64,000 nt of DNA from Modestobacter sp. Leaf380 (lineage in GTDB: Bacteria > Actinomycetota > Actinomycetes > Mycobacteriales > Geodermatophilaceae), in assembly GCF_001424485.1 (NCBI RefSeq), contig NZ_LMQC01000012.1:147012-211011 (forward strand). The letters are read 5' to 3'. The position numbers were made by a program, and so were the translations under genes. Positions 1-11,622 of the stretch are shown piece by piece (within the stretch, counting starts at the first letter, position 1; the number at the start of each line of letters is the position of its first letter). The notes beneath the pieces were generated by a model that made no database searches, had not been told where the DNA came from, and saw only the letters and a list, made by a program, of their open reading frames with translations.

Positions 1-543
1 CAGCGCGTGCTGCGCGGCGTCGTAGGGCCGGGCCACGGCCGCCGGGGCACCGGGCCAGTGGTGGTGGAAGGTCAGCGCGGCGCCGTGGTCGATCAGCTGC
101 AGGCGGCCGTGCCAGAAGAGCATGTTGGGGTTGCGCCAGGAGCGGTCGACGTTGCCGATGAGCGCGTCGAACCAGAGCACCCGTCCGGCCAGCTCCGGGT
201 CGACGTCCGGGCTGCCGGCGGAGAAGTCGAGCGCTCCGGGCAGGTGGTCCATCCCCAGGTTGGTGCCGGCGGAGTGCCGCAGCAGCTCCTGCACCTCCTG
301 GTCGGGCTCCCCCACGGCCAGCTCCGGGGCGACCTCGACGGTGACCAGTGCGGGGACCGGCAGCGACAGCGCGCGGGCCAGCTCGCCGCAGACCACCTCG
401 GCGGCCAACACCGGGACGCCCTGGCCGGCCGAGCGCCACTTGACCACGTAGGTGCCCAGGTCGTCGGCCTCCATGAGGCCGGGCAGGGACCCGCCCTCGC
501 GCAGCGGGAGGACGTAGCGGGTGGCGGTGACGGAGGCGAGCAC
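1..543 (-). CDS. HipA-family kinase-like protein (partial, runs off left edge)
   Basis: The N-terminal part of a protein is encoded leftward from a GTG at 543 and continues past position 1, so the C-terminus is not visible. The start reads VLASVTATRYVLPLREGGS, followed by a TYVVKWR segment and, later, FDALIGNVDRSWRNPNML and LIDHGAAL. The last two resemble the catalytic/metal-binding motifs of HipA-like and phosphatidylinositol-kinase-like actinobacterial proteins. These are stand-alone kinase-fold proteins; no HipB antitoxin gene is adjacent, so a toxin role is not supported. It is divergent from the DUF1990 gene, with about 40 bp between the starts. Family assignment is fair; substrate unknown. 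Confidence 0.6.
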   Translation of the reverse strand, partial: MLASVTATRYVLPLREGGSLPGLMEADDLGTYVVKWRSAGQGVPVLAAEVVCGELARALSLPVPALVTVEVAPELAVGEPDQEVQELLRHSAGTNLGMDHLPGALDFSAGSPDVDPELAGRVLWFDALIGNVDRSWRNPNMLFWHGRLQLIDHGAALTFHHHWPGAPAAVARPYDAAQHAL

Positions 544-580
544 AGTGCGCTGGACGGTACCGGCGCACAGACTCGGGGGC

Positions 581-1114
581 GTGCCCCCGGACCTCGCCGC
601 GCTCGTCGACGCCCCCTTCACCTACCCCGAGGTCGGGGCCACCCGGGACGGCTCGGTGCCGGACGGCGTGCACGTGGTCCGGCGGGAGGCGGTGGTGGGC
701 TCCGGGCGGGCCGCGTTCGACCGCGCGGTCGCGGCCGTCTTCGACTGGGCGCCCCAGCGCCACGCCGGCCTGCGGGTGCACGCCTCGGGGCCGGCCAGCG
801 AGCTCGGCGCGGTGGTCTCGATGGCCGCCGGGTTCCCACCACTGGGCCTGCGCATCCCCTGCCGGGTGGTCTGGTCCCGCACCGAGGGCGACCAGCAGGG
901 CTACGCCTACGGCACCCTGCCCGGACACCCGGAGAGCGGCGAGGAGTCGTTCCTGGTGACGCTGCGACCCGACGGGGACGTCGTCTTCGCGATGGTGGCG
1001 TTCTCCCGGCTGGCCACCCGGGCCGCCCGGCTGGGCGGCCCGGTCAGCCGGCTGGCGCAGTCGGTCGCGCTGACCCGCTACACCGGCGCCGTCCGCCGGG
1101 CCGCCCGGGGCTGA
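581..1114 (+). CDS. DUF1990 family protein
   Basis: A protein of about 177 aa with the DUF1990 hallmark FTYPEVGATRDG near its N-terminus, followed by a conserved YGTLPGHPESGEE segment in the C-terminal half. DUF1990 proteins are short cytosolic proteins of unknown function. I prefer the GTG at 581 because the family signature begins within about 12 residues of it. An in-frame GTG at 521 has a better Shine-Dalgarno (GGGAGG) but would overlap the divergent HipA-like gene by 23 bp. Confidence 0.65.
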   Translation: MPPDLAALVDAPFTYPEVGATRDGSVPDGVHVVRREAVVGSGRAAFDRAVAAVFDWAPQRHAGLRVHASGPASELGAVVSMAAGFPPLGLRIPCRVVWSRTEGDQQGYAYGTLPGHPESGEESFLVTLRPDGDVVFAMVAFSRLATRAARLGGPVSRLAQSVALTRYTGAVRRAARG

Positions 1115-1123
1115 GCCACCGGG

Positions 1124-1828
1124 TCAGCCGGGGGTGCCGCTGGGCCCGAAGCGCTCCACCCGCACGGCGGAGGGGGCGAACCCGAGCCCGACCAGCAGCT
1201 GGCTCGCCGACTCGGCGAACCCGGTCGAACCGCAGACGAACGCCGTCTGGCCCTCCTCCCACAGCGGGAGCAGGTCCATCGCGGTGAGCCGGGCGGCCGG
1301 GCGGATGCCGTGCGCCTCCCGGGTGGTCACCACCAGCGCTCCCGCCGCGACCAGCTCGTCGGCGTAGGGCAGCTCGGCCAGCGTGCGTGCCGAGACGGCC
1401 ACCCGCAGCAGGTCCTCCCGGCCGATCGCCCGGGCGTGCCGGACCATCGCCACCAGGGGGACGACCCCGGTGCCCCCGCCGACCAGCAGCGCGGGGGTCT
1501 CGCCGTCCCAGGCGAACCAGCCGCCGATGGGACCGCGCACCTCGAAGACGTCACCCGGCTCGGCGACGTCGGCGAGGTAGGTGGACACCTCGCCGTCCTC
1601 GAGCCGCTCGACGAAGAGCTCCACCAACGGGTCCGAGGGCGCCGAGGCCACCGAGTAGGAACGCTGGGCGGTGTAGCCGTCCGGCGCGGTCAGGCGCAGC
1701 ACGTAGTGCTGGCCTGGCAGGTGGTCCACCCGGTCCACGACGTCCAGCCGCAGCGCCACCGCCCGGGCGATCGGCCGGGTGAGCCCGGCGACCGTCGCCG
1801 TCGTCCAGGACGTGACCGGGTCAGTCAC
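1124..1828 (-). CDS. FAD/NAD(P)H-dependent flavin reductase (ferredoxin reductase-like)
   Basis: A 234-aa protein of the ferredoxin-NADP reductase superfamily. The FAD-binding RSYS motif lies at residues 56-59, and the NAD(P)-binding segment LLVGGGTGVVPL at about 114-125. A C-terminal CGSTGF motif is typical of the nucleotide domain. There is no C-terminal [2Fe-2S] ferredoxin domain, so it must pass electrons to a separate partner. Its start overlaps the end of the molybdopterin oxidoreductase gene by 8 bp, which strongly suggests that the two form a reductase/acceptor pair. It ends just short of the convergent DUF1990 gene. Confidence 0.82.
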   Translation of the reverse strand: MTDPVTSWTTATVAGLTRPIARAVALRLDVVDRVDHLPGQHYVLRLTAPDGYTAQRSYSVASAPSDPLVELFVERLEDGEVSTYLADVAEPGDVFEVRGPIGGWFAWDGETPALLVGGGTGVVPLVAMVRHARAIGREDLLRVAVSARTLAELPYADELVAAGALVVTTREAHGIRPAARLTAMDLLPLWEEGQTAFVCGSTGFAESASQLLVGLGFAPSAVRVERFGPSGTPG

Positions 1829-2432
1829 CCTGGTACCGCTGCTGACGCCACGGGTCGCCCCGGTCGTGGTAGCCGTTGCGCTCCCAGAAGCCCTGCTGGT
1901 CCCGCTCGAGGACGTCGAGCTTGGTCACCCACTTCGCGCTCTTCCAGAAGTAGAGGTGCGGCACCAGCAGCCGGACGGGGCCGCCGTGCTCGATGGACAG
2001 CGGCTGCCCGTCGAACTCCCAGACCAGCCACGCCTTGCCACCGGTGAGGTCCTCGATGGGCAGGTTGGTCGTGTAGCCCGACTTCGAGGTGGCCATCACG
2101 AAGCGGCCCTCCTCGGTCGGCCGCGCGACGTCCCACAGCGCGTCCAGGGACACCCCGGCGAACCGGGTGTCGAACTTGGACCAGGTGGTGACGCAGTGGA
2201 TGTCGCCGCGGTACTCGCTGCCGGGCAGGGCGTGCACGCCGTCCCAGTCCCAGGTCGTCGGGCTCTCGACCTGGCCGGCGACGGTGATGGACCAGGTCTC
2301 CGGGCTGATCCGGGGCGTGGGCTCCGCGGTCAGCACGGGCCAGTCCGCACCGACGTCGTACTGGCCGGGGGGCAGCCGCGGGTCGCGGGGCTGCCGGCTG
2401 CGGCCGAGAAAGCCGCGGGTGGTGGGTGGCAC
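1821..2432 (-). CDS. Sulfite oxidase-like molybdopterin-dependent oxidoreductase
   Basis: A 203-aa protein of the sulfite-oxidase/MsrP-like molybdopterin fold. It contains DIHCVTTWSKFDTRF, with Cys80 as the expected Mo-cofactor ligand, and a C-terminal YFWKSAKWV segment typical of the actinobacterial single-domain members. No Tat or Sec signal is visible with the chosen start, so it is probably cytosolic. The GTG at 2432 was chosen because GGGGAG lies 5-6 nt upstream; a longer in-frame start at 2495 adds a non-conserved tail. The following flavin reductase gene overlaps it and is the likely electron partner. The natural substrate is unknown. Confidence 0.8.
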   Translation of the reverse strand: MPPTTRGFLGRSRQPRDPRLPPGQYDVGADWPVLTAEPTPRISPETWSITVAGQVESPTTWDWDGVHALPGSEYRGDIHCVTTWSKFDTRFAGVSLDALWDVARPTEEGRFVMATSKSGYTTNLPIEDLTGGKAWLVWEFDGQPLSIEHGGPVRLLVPHLYFWKSAKWVTKLDVLERDQQGFWERNGYHDRGDPWRQQRYQGD

Positions 2433-2585
2433 GGTGCTCCCCTGTCTGGTCGGGTGTGGAGACCGGTGTGTACCGGTCCCTGGTGCGGGGAACACGGAGC
2501 GGGTCCCGCCCGTTCCCCGGGTGAGGCTCCCCTTACATGAGCCGTGTCACGCGGCGTTCACATGGGTCTCACCTGTGCATGGTCG

Positions 2586-2591
2586 TACCGT
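2586..2591 (+). promoter_or_regulatory. Candidate -10 box for sdhCAB (leaderless start)
   Basis: TACCGT lies with its end 7 nt before the sdhC GTG, which is the spacing expected if transcription starts at the start codon. I cannot find a convincing -35 hexamer at 17-18 bp, so this is a weak call. Confidence 0.3.
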
Positions 2592-2597
2592 GGGTCC

Positions 2598-3335
2598 GTG
2601 GCGACAGTGACGACGCAGCAGGCAGGGCAGTCGGCGGGGGCGAACCCCGGTCCGAAGCGGGATCCGAAGACCGGGCGGTTCGGCTCGTCGGTCTTCAAGA
2701 AGGCCGTCATGGCGGTCACCGGCATCATCTTCGTGCTGTACCTCATCGCGCACATGGTGGGGAACCTGAAGGCGTTCGCCGGTGCCGAGACGTTCAACGC
2801 CTACTCCGAGTTCCTCCGCGACCTCGGTGAGCCGGTCGTCCCGCGCCTGACGGTGCTGACGATCATCCGCATCGTCCTGCTGGTCGCGGTGGCCGCGCAC
2901 ATCTGGGCCGCGTTCTCGCTGTGGCGCCAGGCCAAGCGCGCCCGGCCGATCGGCTACGTCACCAAGAAGCGGGTCCAGCAGAGCTACGCCTCGCGGACCA
3001 TGCGCTGGGGCGGCGTCATCCTGATCCTCTTCATCATCTGGCACATCCTGGACCTCACCCTCGGTGCGGTGAACCCGGCCGGCCGCGACTCGCTGCCCTA
3101 CGGGCGCCTGGTCGAGGGCTTCCAGAACCCGATCGTGACGGTCTGGTACCTCCTGGCCCTGCTCGCCCTGGGCTTCCACATCCGGCACGGCGTCTGGAGC
3201 GCGACCCAGACGCTGGGCCACAGCAACAAGCGACGCGAGCGGGCACTGAACGTGTTCGCGACCGCTTTCGCAGTGGTGCTGATCGGCGGGTACATGCTCA
3301 TCCCGCTGTCCGTCACCTTCGGCATCATCGACTGA
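2598..3335 (+). CDS. sdhC: Succinate dehydrogenase cytochrome b subunit
   Basis: A 245-aa membrane subunit anchoring succinate dehydrogenase (complex II). After a hydrophilic N-terminus it has about five hydrophobic segments: [16 protein letters not shown], then regions near residues 85-110, 130-155, 175-195 and 210-235. Histidines within or next to the helices (AHMVGN, AAHIWA, WHILD, FHIRHG) are candidate haem ligands. The single-polypeptide b-type anchor is the form found with the SdhC-SdhA-SdhB order of Gram-positives. The GTG at 2598 was chosen over an upstream in-frame ATG because the sequence before it shows no conservation and a -10-like box lies just upstream. Confidence 0.9.
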   Translation: MATVTTQQAGQSAGANPGPKRDPKTGRFGSSVFKKAVMAVTGIIFVLYLIAHMVGNLKAFAGAETFNAYSEFLRDLGEPVVPRLTVLTIIRIVLLVAVAAHIWAAFSLWRQAKRARPIGYVTKKRVQQSYASRTMRWGGVILILFIIWHILDLTLGAVNPAGRDSLPYGRLVEGFQNPIVTVWYLLALLALGFHIRHGVWSATQTLGHSNKRRERALNVFATAFAVVLIGGYMLIPLSVTFGIID

Positions 3336-3348
3336 GAGGGACGAAGAC

Positions 3349-5294
<1,946 letters not shown>

Positions 5295-5295
<1 letters not shown>

Positions 5296-6050
5296 TGAAG
5301 CTGACCCTCAGGGTCTGGCGCCAGCCCTCCCCGCAGGTCAAGGGGAAGATGGCCAACTACCACCTCACCGACGTCTCCCCGGACATGTCCTTCCTGGAGA
5401 TGCTCGACGTCCTCAACGAGCAGCTGATCCTGGAGGGCGAGGACCCCGTCGCCTTCGACCACGACTGTCGCGAGGGCATCTGCGGCAGCTGCGGCCTGAT
5501 GATCAACGGGATCGCGCACGGCCCGGAGCAGACCACCACCTGCCAGCTGCACATGCGGTCCTTCTCCGACGGCGACACCATCGACATCGAGCCGTGGCGC
5601 TCCGGGGGCTTCCCGGTCGTCAAGGACCTCGTCGTCGACCGGTCCGCCTTCGACCGGATCATCTCCGCCGGTGGGTTCATCTCCGCCCCGACCGGGACCG
5701 CCCCGGACGCGCACGCCAGCCCGGTGCCCAAGGTCGACGCGGACGCCGCCTTCGACGCGGCCACCTGCATCGGCTGCGGTGCCTGCGTCGCCGCCTGCCC
5801 CAACGGCTCGGCGATGCTCTTCACCGCCGCCAAGGTGACCCACCTCGGTCTGCTGCCCCAGGGCCAGCCCGAGCGGGACAGCCGGGTCGTCCGGATGGTC
5901 GCCCAGCAGGACGCCGAGGACTTCGGTGGCTGCACCAACATCGGTGAGTGCTCCGCGGTCTGCCCCAAGGGCATCTCGATGGAGACGATCTCCCGGCTGA
6001 ACCACGACCTGCTCGGCGCCCTGCGCGCCAACGCGGTGCCGACCAGCTGA
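5295..6050 (+). CDS. sdhB: Succinate dehydrogenase iron-sulfur subunit
   Basis: A 251-aa electron-transfer subunit. An N-terminal plant-type [2Fe-2S] domain has Cys58, Cys63, Cys66 and Cys83 (CREGICGSC, then TTTC). A C-terminal alpha-helical ferredoxin domain has [12 protein letters not shown] and a second [12 protein letters not shown] cluster, which ligate the [4Fe-4S] and [3Fe-4S] centres. It is the last gene of sdhCAB and is followed within 20 bp by a strong hairpin terminator. Confidence 0.97.
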
Positions 6051-6065
6051 CCTGATCCACCCCGG

Positions 6066-6100
6066 AAAGGGCGGTCGACCTCCGGGTCGACCGCCCTTTT
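6066..6100 (+). terminator. Terminator after sdhB
   Basis: A perfect 15-bp inverted repeat (6066-6080 with 6085-6099) with a 4-nt loop. The descending arm ends in CCCTTTT, so it has the shape of an intrinsic terminator with a short U-run. It closes the sdhCAB operon. Confidence 0.9.
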
Positions 6101-6192
6101 CCGTCGTCCGAGGGGTCGCACACGACGGATTCCCCATTCGCGGCCGATCGGTGCCACCATGGCGGGGACCGAGCCCTCGTGAGGAGACACCC

Positions 6193-7539
6193 ATGACCGA
6201 CGTGCTGGACCAGACCGGGCTGCAGCAGCGGCGCCAGCTGGTCACCGAGATCCCCGGCCCGCGCTCCCGCGAGCTGATGGCCCGCCGCAACGCGACCGTG
6301 TCGGCCGGTGTGGGCACCACGCTGCCGGTCTTCGTGGCCCGCGCCGGTGGCGGTGTCGTCGAGGACGTCGACGGCAACACCCTCATCGACCTGGGCTCGG
6401 GCATCGCCGTGGTGAGCGTCGGCAACGCCGCTCCCCGGGTGGTCGAGGCCGTGCAGGCCCAGGTCGCCGACTTCACCCACACCTGCTTCATGGTCACGCC
6501 CTACGAGGGCTACGTGGCCGTCTGCGAGGCGCTCGCGGAGCTGACCCCGGGCACCCACGCGAAGAAGAGCGCGCTGTTCAACTCCGGCTCCGAGGCCGTC
6601 GAGAACGCCGTCAAGATCGCCCGGCACGCCACCGGCCGGCAGGGCGTCGTCGTCTTCGACCACGCCTACCACGGCCGCACCAACCTCACGATGGCGCTGA
6701 CGGCGAAGAACATGCCCTACAAGCACCGCTTCGGCCCCTTCGCCGGCGAGGTCTACCGGGTGCCGATGAGCTACCCCTTCCGCGACGGTCTGTCCGGAGC
6801 CGACGCCGCCGCCCGCGCGATCTCCCAGATCGAGGTCCAGGTCGGTGCGGGCAACACCGCCGCCGTGCTCATCGAGCCCGTGCAGGGCGAGGGCGGCTTC
6901 ATCGAGCCGGCCCCCGGTTTCCTCACCGCGATCAGCCAGTGGTGCACCGCCAACGGCGTGGTCTTCATCGCCGACGAGATCCAGTCCGGTTTCTGCCGCA
7001 CCGGGCAGTGGTTCGGCGTCGACGCCGAGGGCGTCGTCCCGGACCTGGTGACGACGGCGAAGGGCATGGCCGGCGGCCTGCCCCTGGCCGCGGTCACCGG
7101 CCGCGCCGAGATCATGGACGCCGTGCACCCCGGTGGCCTGGGTGGCACCTACGGCGGCAACCCGGTCGCCTGCGCGGCCGCCCTGGGTGCCATCGAGACG
7201 ATGCGGGCCGAGGACCTCAACGGCGCGGCCCGGGCGATCGGAGAGCGCATGCTGCCCCGCCTGCGGGCGCTGGCAGAGCGCTTCCCGGCCGTCGGCGAGG
7301 TCCGCGGCCGCGGGGCGATGATCGCCCTGGAGCTGGTCCGCCCCGGGACCACCGAGCCCGACGCCGCGCTGGCCGGTGCGGTCGCCAAGGCCTGCCACGC
7401 GCAGGGCGTGATCGTGCTGACCGCCGGCTCCTACGGCAACGTGCTGCGCTTCCTGCCGCCCCTGGTCATCGGGCACGACCTGCTCGACGAGGCGCTCGAC
7501 GTGATCGAGGCGGCGTTCGCCGAGGTGGCCGGCGCCTGA
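6193..7539 (+). CDS. gabT: 4-aminobutyrate--2-oxoglutarate transaminase
   Basis: A 448-aa class III PLP aminotransferase. The family signature FIADEIQSGFCRTG is at about residues 258-271, and Lys290 in VTTAKGMAGG is the PLP lysine. The SGSEAVENAVK and HGRTN segments match GABA transaminases, which convert 4-aminobutyrate and 2-oxoglutarate to succinate semialdehyde and glutamate and so feed the TCA cycle near the sdh operon. GAGGAGA lies 6 nt before the ATG. No succinate-semialdehyde dehydrogenase gene is adjacent. Ornithine and acetylornithine transaminases are related alternatives, but the length and motifs favour GabT. Confidence 0.9.
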   Translation: MTDVLDQTGLQQRRQLVTEIPGPRSRELMARRNATVSAGVGTTLPVFVARAGGGVVEDVDGNTLIDLGSGIAVVSVGNAAPRVVEAVQAQVADFTHTCFMVTPYEGYVAVCEALAELTPGTHAKKSALFNSGSEAVENAVKIARHATGRQGVVVFDHAYHGRTNLTMALTAKNMPYKHRFGPFAGEVYRVPMSYPFRDGLSGADAAARAISQIEVQVGAGNTAAVLIEPVQGEGGFIEPAPGFLTAISQWCTANGVVFIADEIQSGFCRTGQWFGVDAEGVVPDLVTTAKGMAGGLPLAAVTGRAEIMDAVHPGGLGGTYGGNPVACAAALGAIETMRAEDLNGAARAIGERMLPRLRALAERFPAVGEVRGRGAMIALELVRPGTTEPDAALAGAVAKACHAQGVIVLTAGSYGNVLRFLPPLVIGHDLLDEALDVIEAAFAEVAGA

Positions 7540-7550
7540 TCCGCGGGGCG

Positions 7551-7579
7551 TTGTGCCGCCCTGCGGACGGTCCTAGCCT
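7551..7579 (+). promoter_or_regulatory. Promoter of dhaKLM
   Basis: TTGTGC at 7551-7556 and TAGCCT at 7574-7579 are separated by exactly 17 bp. This is a good housekeeping-type promoter 40 bp before the dhaK start and just downstream of gabT. Confidence 0.6.
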
Positions 7580-7618
7580 GCGGGTGCACCCGCCCCTCCC
7601 CCGAGGTCAGGAAGCCCC

Positions 7619-8610
<992 letters not shown>

Positions 8611-8614
<4 letters not shown>

Positions 8615-9201
8615 GCGACACGCCCACCACCGAGCAGCTCACCGCCTGGGTCACCCGGTTCGCCGAGCTGGTCCGCGAGCACCGCGACGAGCTGACCGCC
8701 CTGGACTCCGCCATCGGGGACGCCGACCACGGCTCCAACATGGACCGCGGGATGACCGCCGTCGTGGCCGCGGTGACCGAGGCTCCCCCGGCCGACCCGG
8801 CGGCGCTGCTGAAGAAGACCGGCGCGACGCTGGTCAGCAAGGTCGGCGGGGCCAGCGGGCCGCTGTACGGGACGTTGTTCCTGCGGATGGCAGGGGCAGT
8901 CGAGGAGGGGTTCGCGCCGGCACTGCGGGCCGGCTTCGAGGGTGTGCTGGCCCGGGGCAAGGCCGAGCCGGGCGACAAGACGATGGTCGACGCGCTGGGG
9001 CCGGCCTGCGACGTCCTCGACGCCGGGGGGTCGCTCGCCGAGGCGGCCCAGGCCGCCGCCGACGGCCGGGACGCCACCGTGCCGCTGGTCGCCCGCAAGG
9101 GCCGGGCCAGCTACCTGGGCGAGCGCAGCGCGGGGCATGCCGACCCGGGCGCCACCTCGACGGCGTACCTGCTGCAGGCGGCCGCGGAGACGCTGTCGTG
9201 A
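8611..9201 (+). CDS. dhaL: Dihydroxyacetone kinase subunit DhaL
   Basis: A 196-aa nucleotide-binding subunit that carries a tightly bound ADP/ATP and transfers phosphate from DhaM to DhaK-bound dihydroxyacetone. The [11 protein letters not shown] motif holds Asp32, Asp37 and Asp39, the Mg-nucleotide ligands. GDKTMVDAL and the C-terminal [14 protein letters not shown] are also typical. The ATG lies inside the end of dhaK (ATGA overlap). Confidence 0.95.
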
Positions 9202-9605
9202 GCGTGGGCGTCGTCGTCGTCTCGCACAGCCGCGCGCTGGCCGACGCCGCGGTCGAGCTGGCCCGGCAGATGCTGCCCGGCCGCGAGCTCGCCATCGAGG
9301 TCGCCGCCGGGATGGACGACGGCTCGCTGGGCACCGACGCCGTCGCGGTGTCCGAGGCGATCACCGCCGCGGACTCCGGCGAGGGCGTCGTCGTCCTGAT
9401 GGACCTGGGCAGCGCCGTGCTGTCGGCCGAGACCGCGCTGGAGCTCCTGGACGACGACGTCTCGGACCGGGTGACGCTGTCCGCGGCACCCCTGGTGGAG
9501 GGCCTGGTGGGCGCGGTCGTCGTCGCCGCGGGGGGCGCGACCCGGGACCAGGTCGCGCGCGAGGCCGAGCGGGGACTCGCGCCGAAGCAGGCCCAGCTGG
9601 GCTGA
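9198..9605 (+). CDS. dhaM: PTS-dependent dihydroxyacetone kinase phosphotransferase subunit DhaM (EIIA domain only)
   Basis: A 135-aa EIIA-mannose-type domain with the phosphorylated histidine expected at His10 (VVSHSRALA). DhaM in E. coli also carries HPr- and EI-like domains. Here only the EIIA domain exists, as is usual in Gram-positives, so the general HPr must donate the phosphate. GTGA overlap with dhaL. Confidence 0.92.
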   Translation: MSVGVVVVSHSRALADAAVELARQMLPGRELAIEVAAGMDDGSLGTDAVAVSEAITAADSGEGVVVLMDLGSAVLSAETALELLDDDVSDRVTLSAAPLVEGLVGAVVVAAGGATRDQVAREAERGLAPKQAQLG

Positions 9606-9656
9606 GGTGTCCTAGCCTCTCCCTGTGACCGCGCTGAGCCTGCCCCGGACCGTCTG

Positions 9657-10613
9657 ATGGCCAGCGGTCTCTTCGCCCTCTTCGACGACGTCGCCGCCCT
9701 GGTGCGGCTGTCGGCGGCCTCCCTGGACGACATCGGTGCCGCCGCCGGGCGGGCCGGCATCAAGGCCGCCGGCGTGGTCGTGGACGACGCCGCGGTGACC
9801 CCGCGGTACGTGCAGGGCCTGGAGCCCGCACGTGAGCTGTCGATCATCGGCCGCATCGCCAAGGGCTCGATCCGCAACAAGCTGCTGATCATCCTGCCGG
9901 CGATCCTGCTGCTGTCCCAGTTCCTGCCGTTCCTGCTCACCCCGATCCTGATGATCGGTGGCGCCTACCTCTGCTACGAGGGCGCCGAGAAGCTGTGGGA
10001 GAAGGTCTCCGGCCACCACCCGGAGGAGGCCGCCGCGGCCGAGGACACCGAGACCGACCCGGCGGAGCGGGAGAAGACCGTCGTCGCCGGTGCCGTGCGG
10101 ACCGACTTCATCCTGTCCGCGGAGATCATGGTCATCGCCCTCAACGAGGTCGAGGACGAGCCGTTCCTCTCCCGGGCGATCATCCTGGTCGTCGTCGCGC
10201 TGCTGATCACCGCGCTGGTCTACGGCGTCGTCGCGCTCATCGTGAAGATGGACGACGCCGGCGTCGCACTCGCCGCCAAGCCGCAGAAGGGCATCGCCGC
10301 GCTGGGCCGCGGGCTGGTCAAGGCCATGCCGATCGTGCTGGCGACGCTGTCCACGGTCGGGGTCGCCGCGATGCTGTGGGTCGGCGGGCACATCCTGCTC
10401 GTGGGCGCCGAGGAGCTGGGCTGGACCTGGCCCTACGGCCTCGTGCACCACGTCGAGGAGATCGTGCACGACGCCACCGGCGCGCTGGGCGGGGTCCTGG
10501 GCTGGCTCACCAACACCGCGCTGTCCGCCGTCGTCGGGGTGGCCGTGGGCGCGGTCGTCGTCGCCGTGCTGCACCTGGTGCCCCGGCGCGGCGGCAAGGC
10601 CGCCGCGCACTGA
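9657..10613 (+). CDS. DUF808 family integral membrane protein
   Basis: A 318-aa membrane protein matching the DUF808 (YedI-like) family. It has the typical N-terminus MASGLFALFDDVAALVRL, the conserved GNKLL-type segment SIRNKLLIILPAILLL, and about five or six hydrophobic helices (residues 80-105, 175-200, 225-245, 265-285). Function is unknown. A TAGCCT -10-like box lies at 9613-9618, so it probably has its own promoter downstream of dhaM. Confidence 0.82.
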   Translation: MASGLFALFDDVAALVRLSAASLDDIGAAAGRAGIKAAGVVVDDAAVTPRYVQGLEPARELSIIGRIAKGSIRNKLLIILPAILLLSQFLPFLLTPILMIGGAYLCYEGAEKLWEKVSGHHPEEAAAAEDTETDPAEREKTVVAGAVRTDFILSAEIMVIALNEVEDEPFLSRAIILVVVALLITALVYGVVALIVKMDDAGVALAAKPQKGIAALGRGLVKAMPIVLATLSTVGVAAMLWVGGHILLVGAEELGWTWPYGLVHHVEEIVHDATGALGGVLGWLTNTALSAVVGVAVGAVVVAVLHLVPRRGGKAAAH

Positions 10614-10628
10614 GTCGGCGGCGCCGGG

Positions 10629-10829
10629 TCACCCGCCGCGGGCGAAGAGCTCCGCGGCCTGGGCGTCGTCCACGAAGGGGTACTTCACCTTGAACTGGGC
10701 GAGGGCGTCGGCGACGGAGAGCACGTGGGTCTCCCGGCGCCCCCCGGCGTCGACGGTCTGCACCGTCACCATGTCGGTGTTGATCGGCACCCAGTGGGTC
10801 TCCGCGTAGTCGGTGAAGACGTTGGCCAC
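10629..10829 (-). CDS. Small hypothetical protein (66 aa)
   Basis: A GTG-initiated reading frame encoding VANVFTDYAETHW followed by VTVQTVDAGG and a C-terminal KVKYPFVDDAQAAELF. It is acidic, with no membrane segment or signal peptide. I do not recognise the family. It is divergent from the VOC gene, with a 23-bp gap between the starts, and convergent with the DUF808 gene. Its well-composed, non-repetitive protein sequence argues that it is real. Confidence 0.55.
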   Translation of the reverse strand: MANVFTDYAETHWVPINTDMVTVQTVDAGGRRETHVLSVADALAQFKVKYPFVDDAQAAELFARGG

Positions 10830-10852
10830 GGCGAGGACGGTAGTCGGGCAGG

Positions 10853-11266
10853 ATGCCCCCCGTGGACTTCCGTCTCGAAGTGGTCGTGGTGCCCGTCTCC
10901 GACGTCGACGCGTCCAAGGCGTTCTACGCGGACAGGTGCGGGTTCGTCGTCGACGTGGACCGGCAGGTGACCGAGTCCTTCCGGGTGGTCCAGCTGACCC
11001 CACCGGGCTCGGGGTGCTCGATCACGATCGGTCAGGGCCTGGCCCCGATGGCACCGGGCGCGCTGAAGGGCCTGCAGCTGTGCGTGACCGACGCCGTCGC
11101 GGCCCACGCCGAGCTGGCCGGGCGCGGGGTCCCGGTCACCGAGGTCGTGCACTTCGAGGGCGGCGGCACCGTGCCGGGAGCCGGCGGGGACTTCGAGACG
11201 TTCTTCTTCTTCGACGACCCGGACGGCAACAGCTGGGCCGTGCAGCAGTCGCCCGTGCGTTCCTGA
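10853..11266 (+). CDS. VOC-family (glyoxalase/dioxygenase superfamily) protein
   Basis: A 137-aa two-module vicinal-oxygen-chelate protein. N-terminal VVVVPVSDVDASKAFY and C-terminal FFFFDDPDGNSWAVQQ are diagnostic of the superfamily. The usual first metal-ligand His is not evident (LEVVVVPV), so catalytic activity is uncertain. It could be a small-molecule binding or resistance protein. The ATG at 10853 follows AGGATG directly; a GTG at 10862 is an alternative start. Confidence 0.85.
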   Translation: MPPVDFRLEVVVVPVSDVDASKAFYADRCGFVVDVDRQVTESFRVVQLTPPGSGCSITIGQGLAPMAPGALKGLQLCVTDAVAAHAELAGRGVPVTEVVHFEGGGTVPGAGGDFETFFFFDDPDGNSWAVQQSPVRS

Positions 11267-11386
11267 CCCGGGAACGGAGCAGCCCCGCCCCGGACGCGTG
11301 AAACGACCGGGAGCGGGGCCTGTTCCCCCCGCTCATGGCGAGTGGGCGGGAGACGTGGGGACGACGGTACGCACCGCCCCGACGGC

Positions 11387-11557
11387 TCAGGACAGCGGGA
11401 GCGGCACCGGCAGGTCGACGGCCTCGAGGGCCTCGGTGACGGCGGTGGACAGCCAGCCGGCCGCCAGGAACACGTCGAGCAGGCCCTCGGGGGTCGAGGA
11501 CAGGGTGGCCGCGGAGGTCCCGGCACACCACACGGCATCGCACACCGTCGTCGTCAT
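11387..11557 (-). CDS. Small hypothetical protein (56 aa)
   Basis: A short frame from an ATG at 11557 with AAGGGG a few nt upstream. The product begins MTTTVCDAVWCAG and ends in AVDLPVPLPLS. It has two cysteines and no clear membrane segment. Family unknown. The good ribosome-binding site and the lack of a competing gene make it plausible, but coding status is not proven. Confidence 0.4.
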   Translation of the reverse strand: MTTTVCDAVWCAGTSAATLSSTPEGLLDVFLAAGWLSTAVTEALEAVDLPVPLPLS

Positions 11558-11622
11558 GGACCCCTTATCGGCACTCCGGGTCCTCCACCGTCTCCCCCGT
11601 CCGGGGCACGTACGGTGCCGCC

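Noticed and set aside
1-543. HipA toxin of a toxin-antitoxin pair
   Set aside because: No HipB-like DNA-binding partner is encoded upstream. The neighbour is a divergent DUF1990 gene.
7-1287. Long plus-strand open frame of 426 codons at the left edge
   Set aside because: It is rich in Arg/Gly/Ala/Pro with no domain and runs antisense to the HipA-like gene and out of phase with the DUF1990 gene. A typical high-GC shadow frame.
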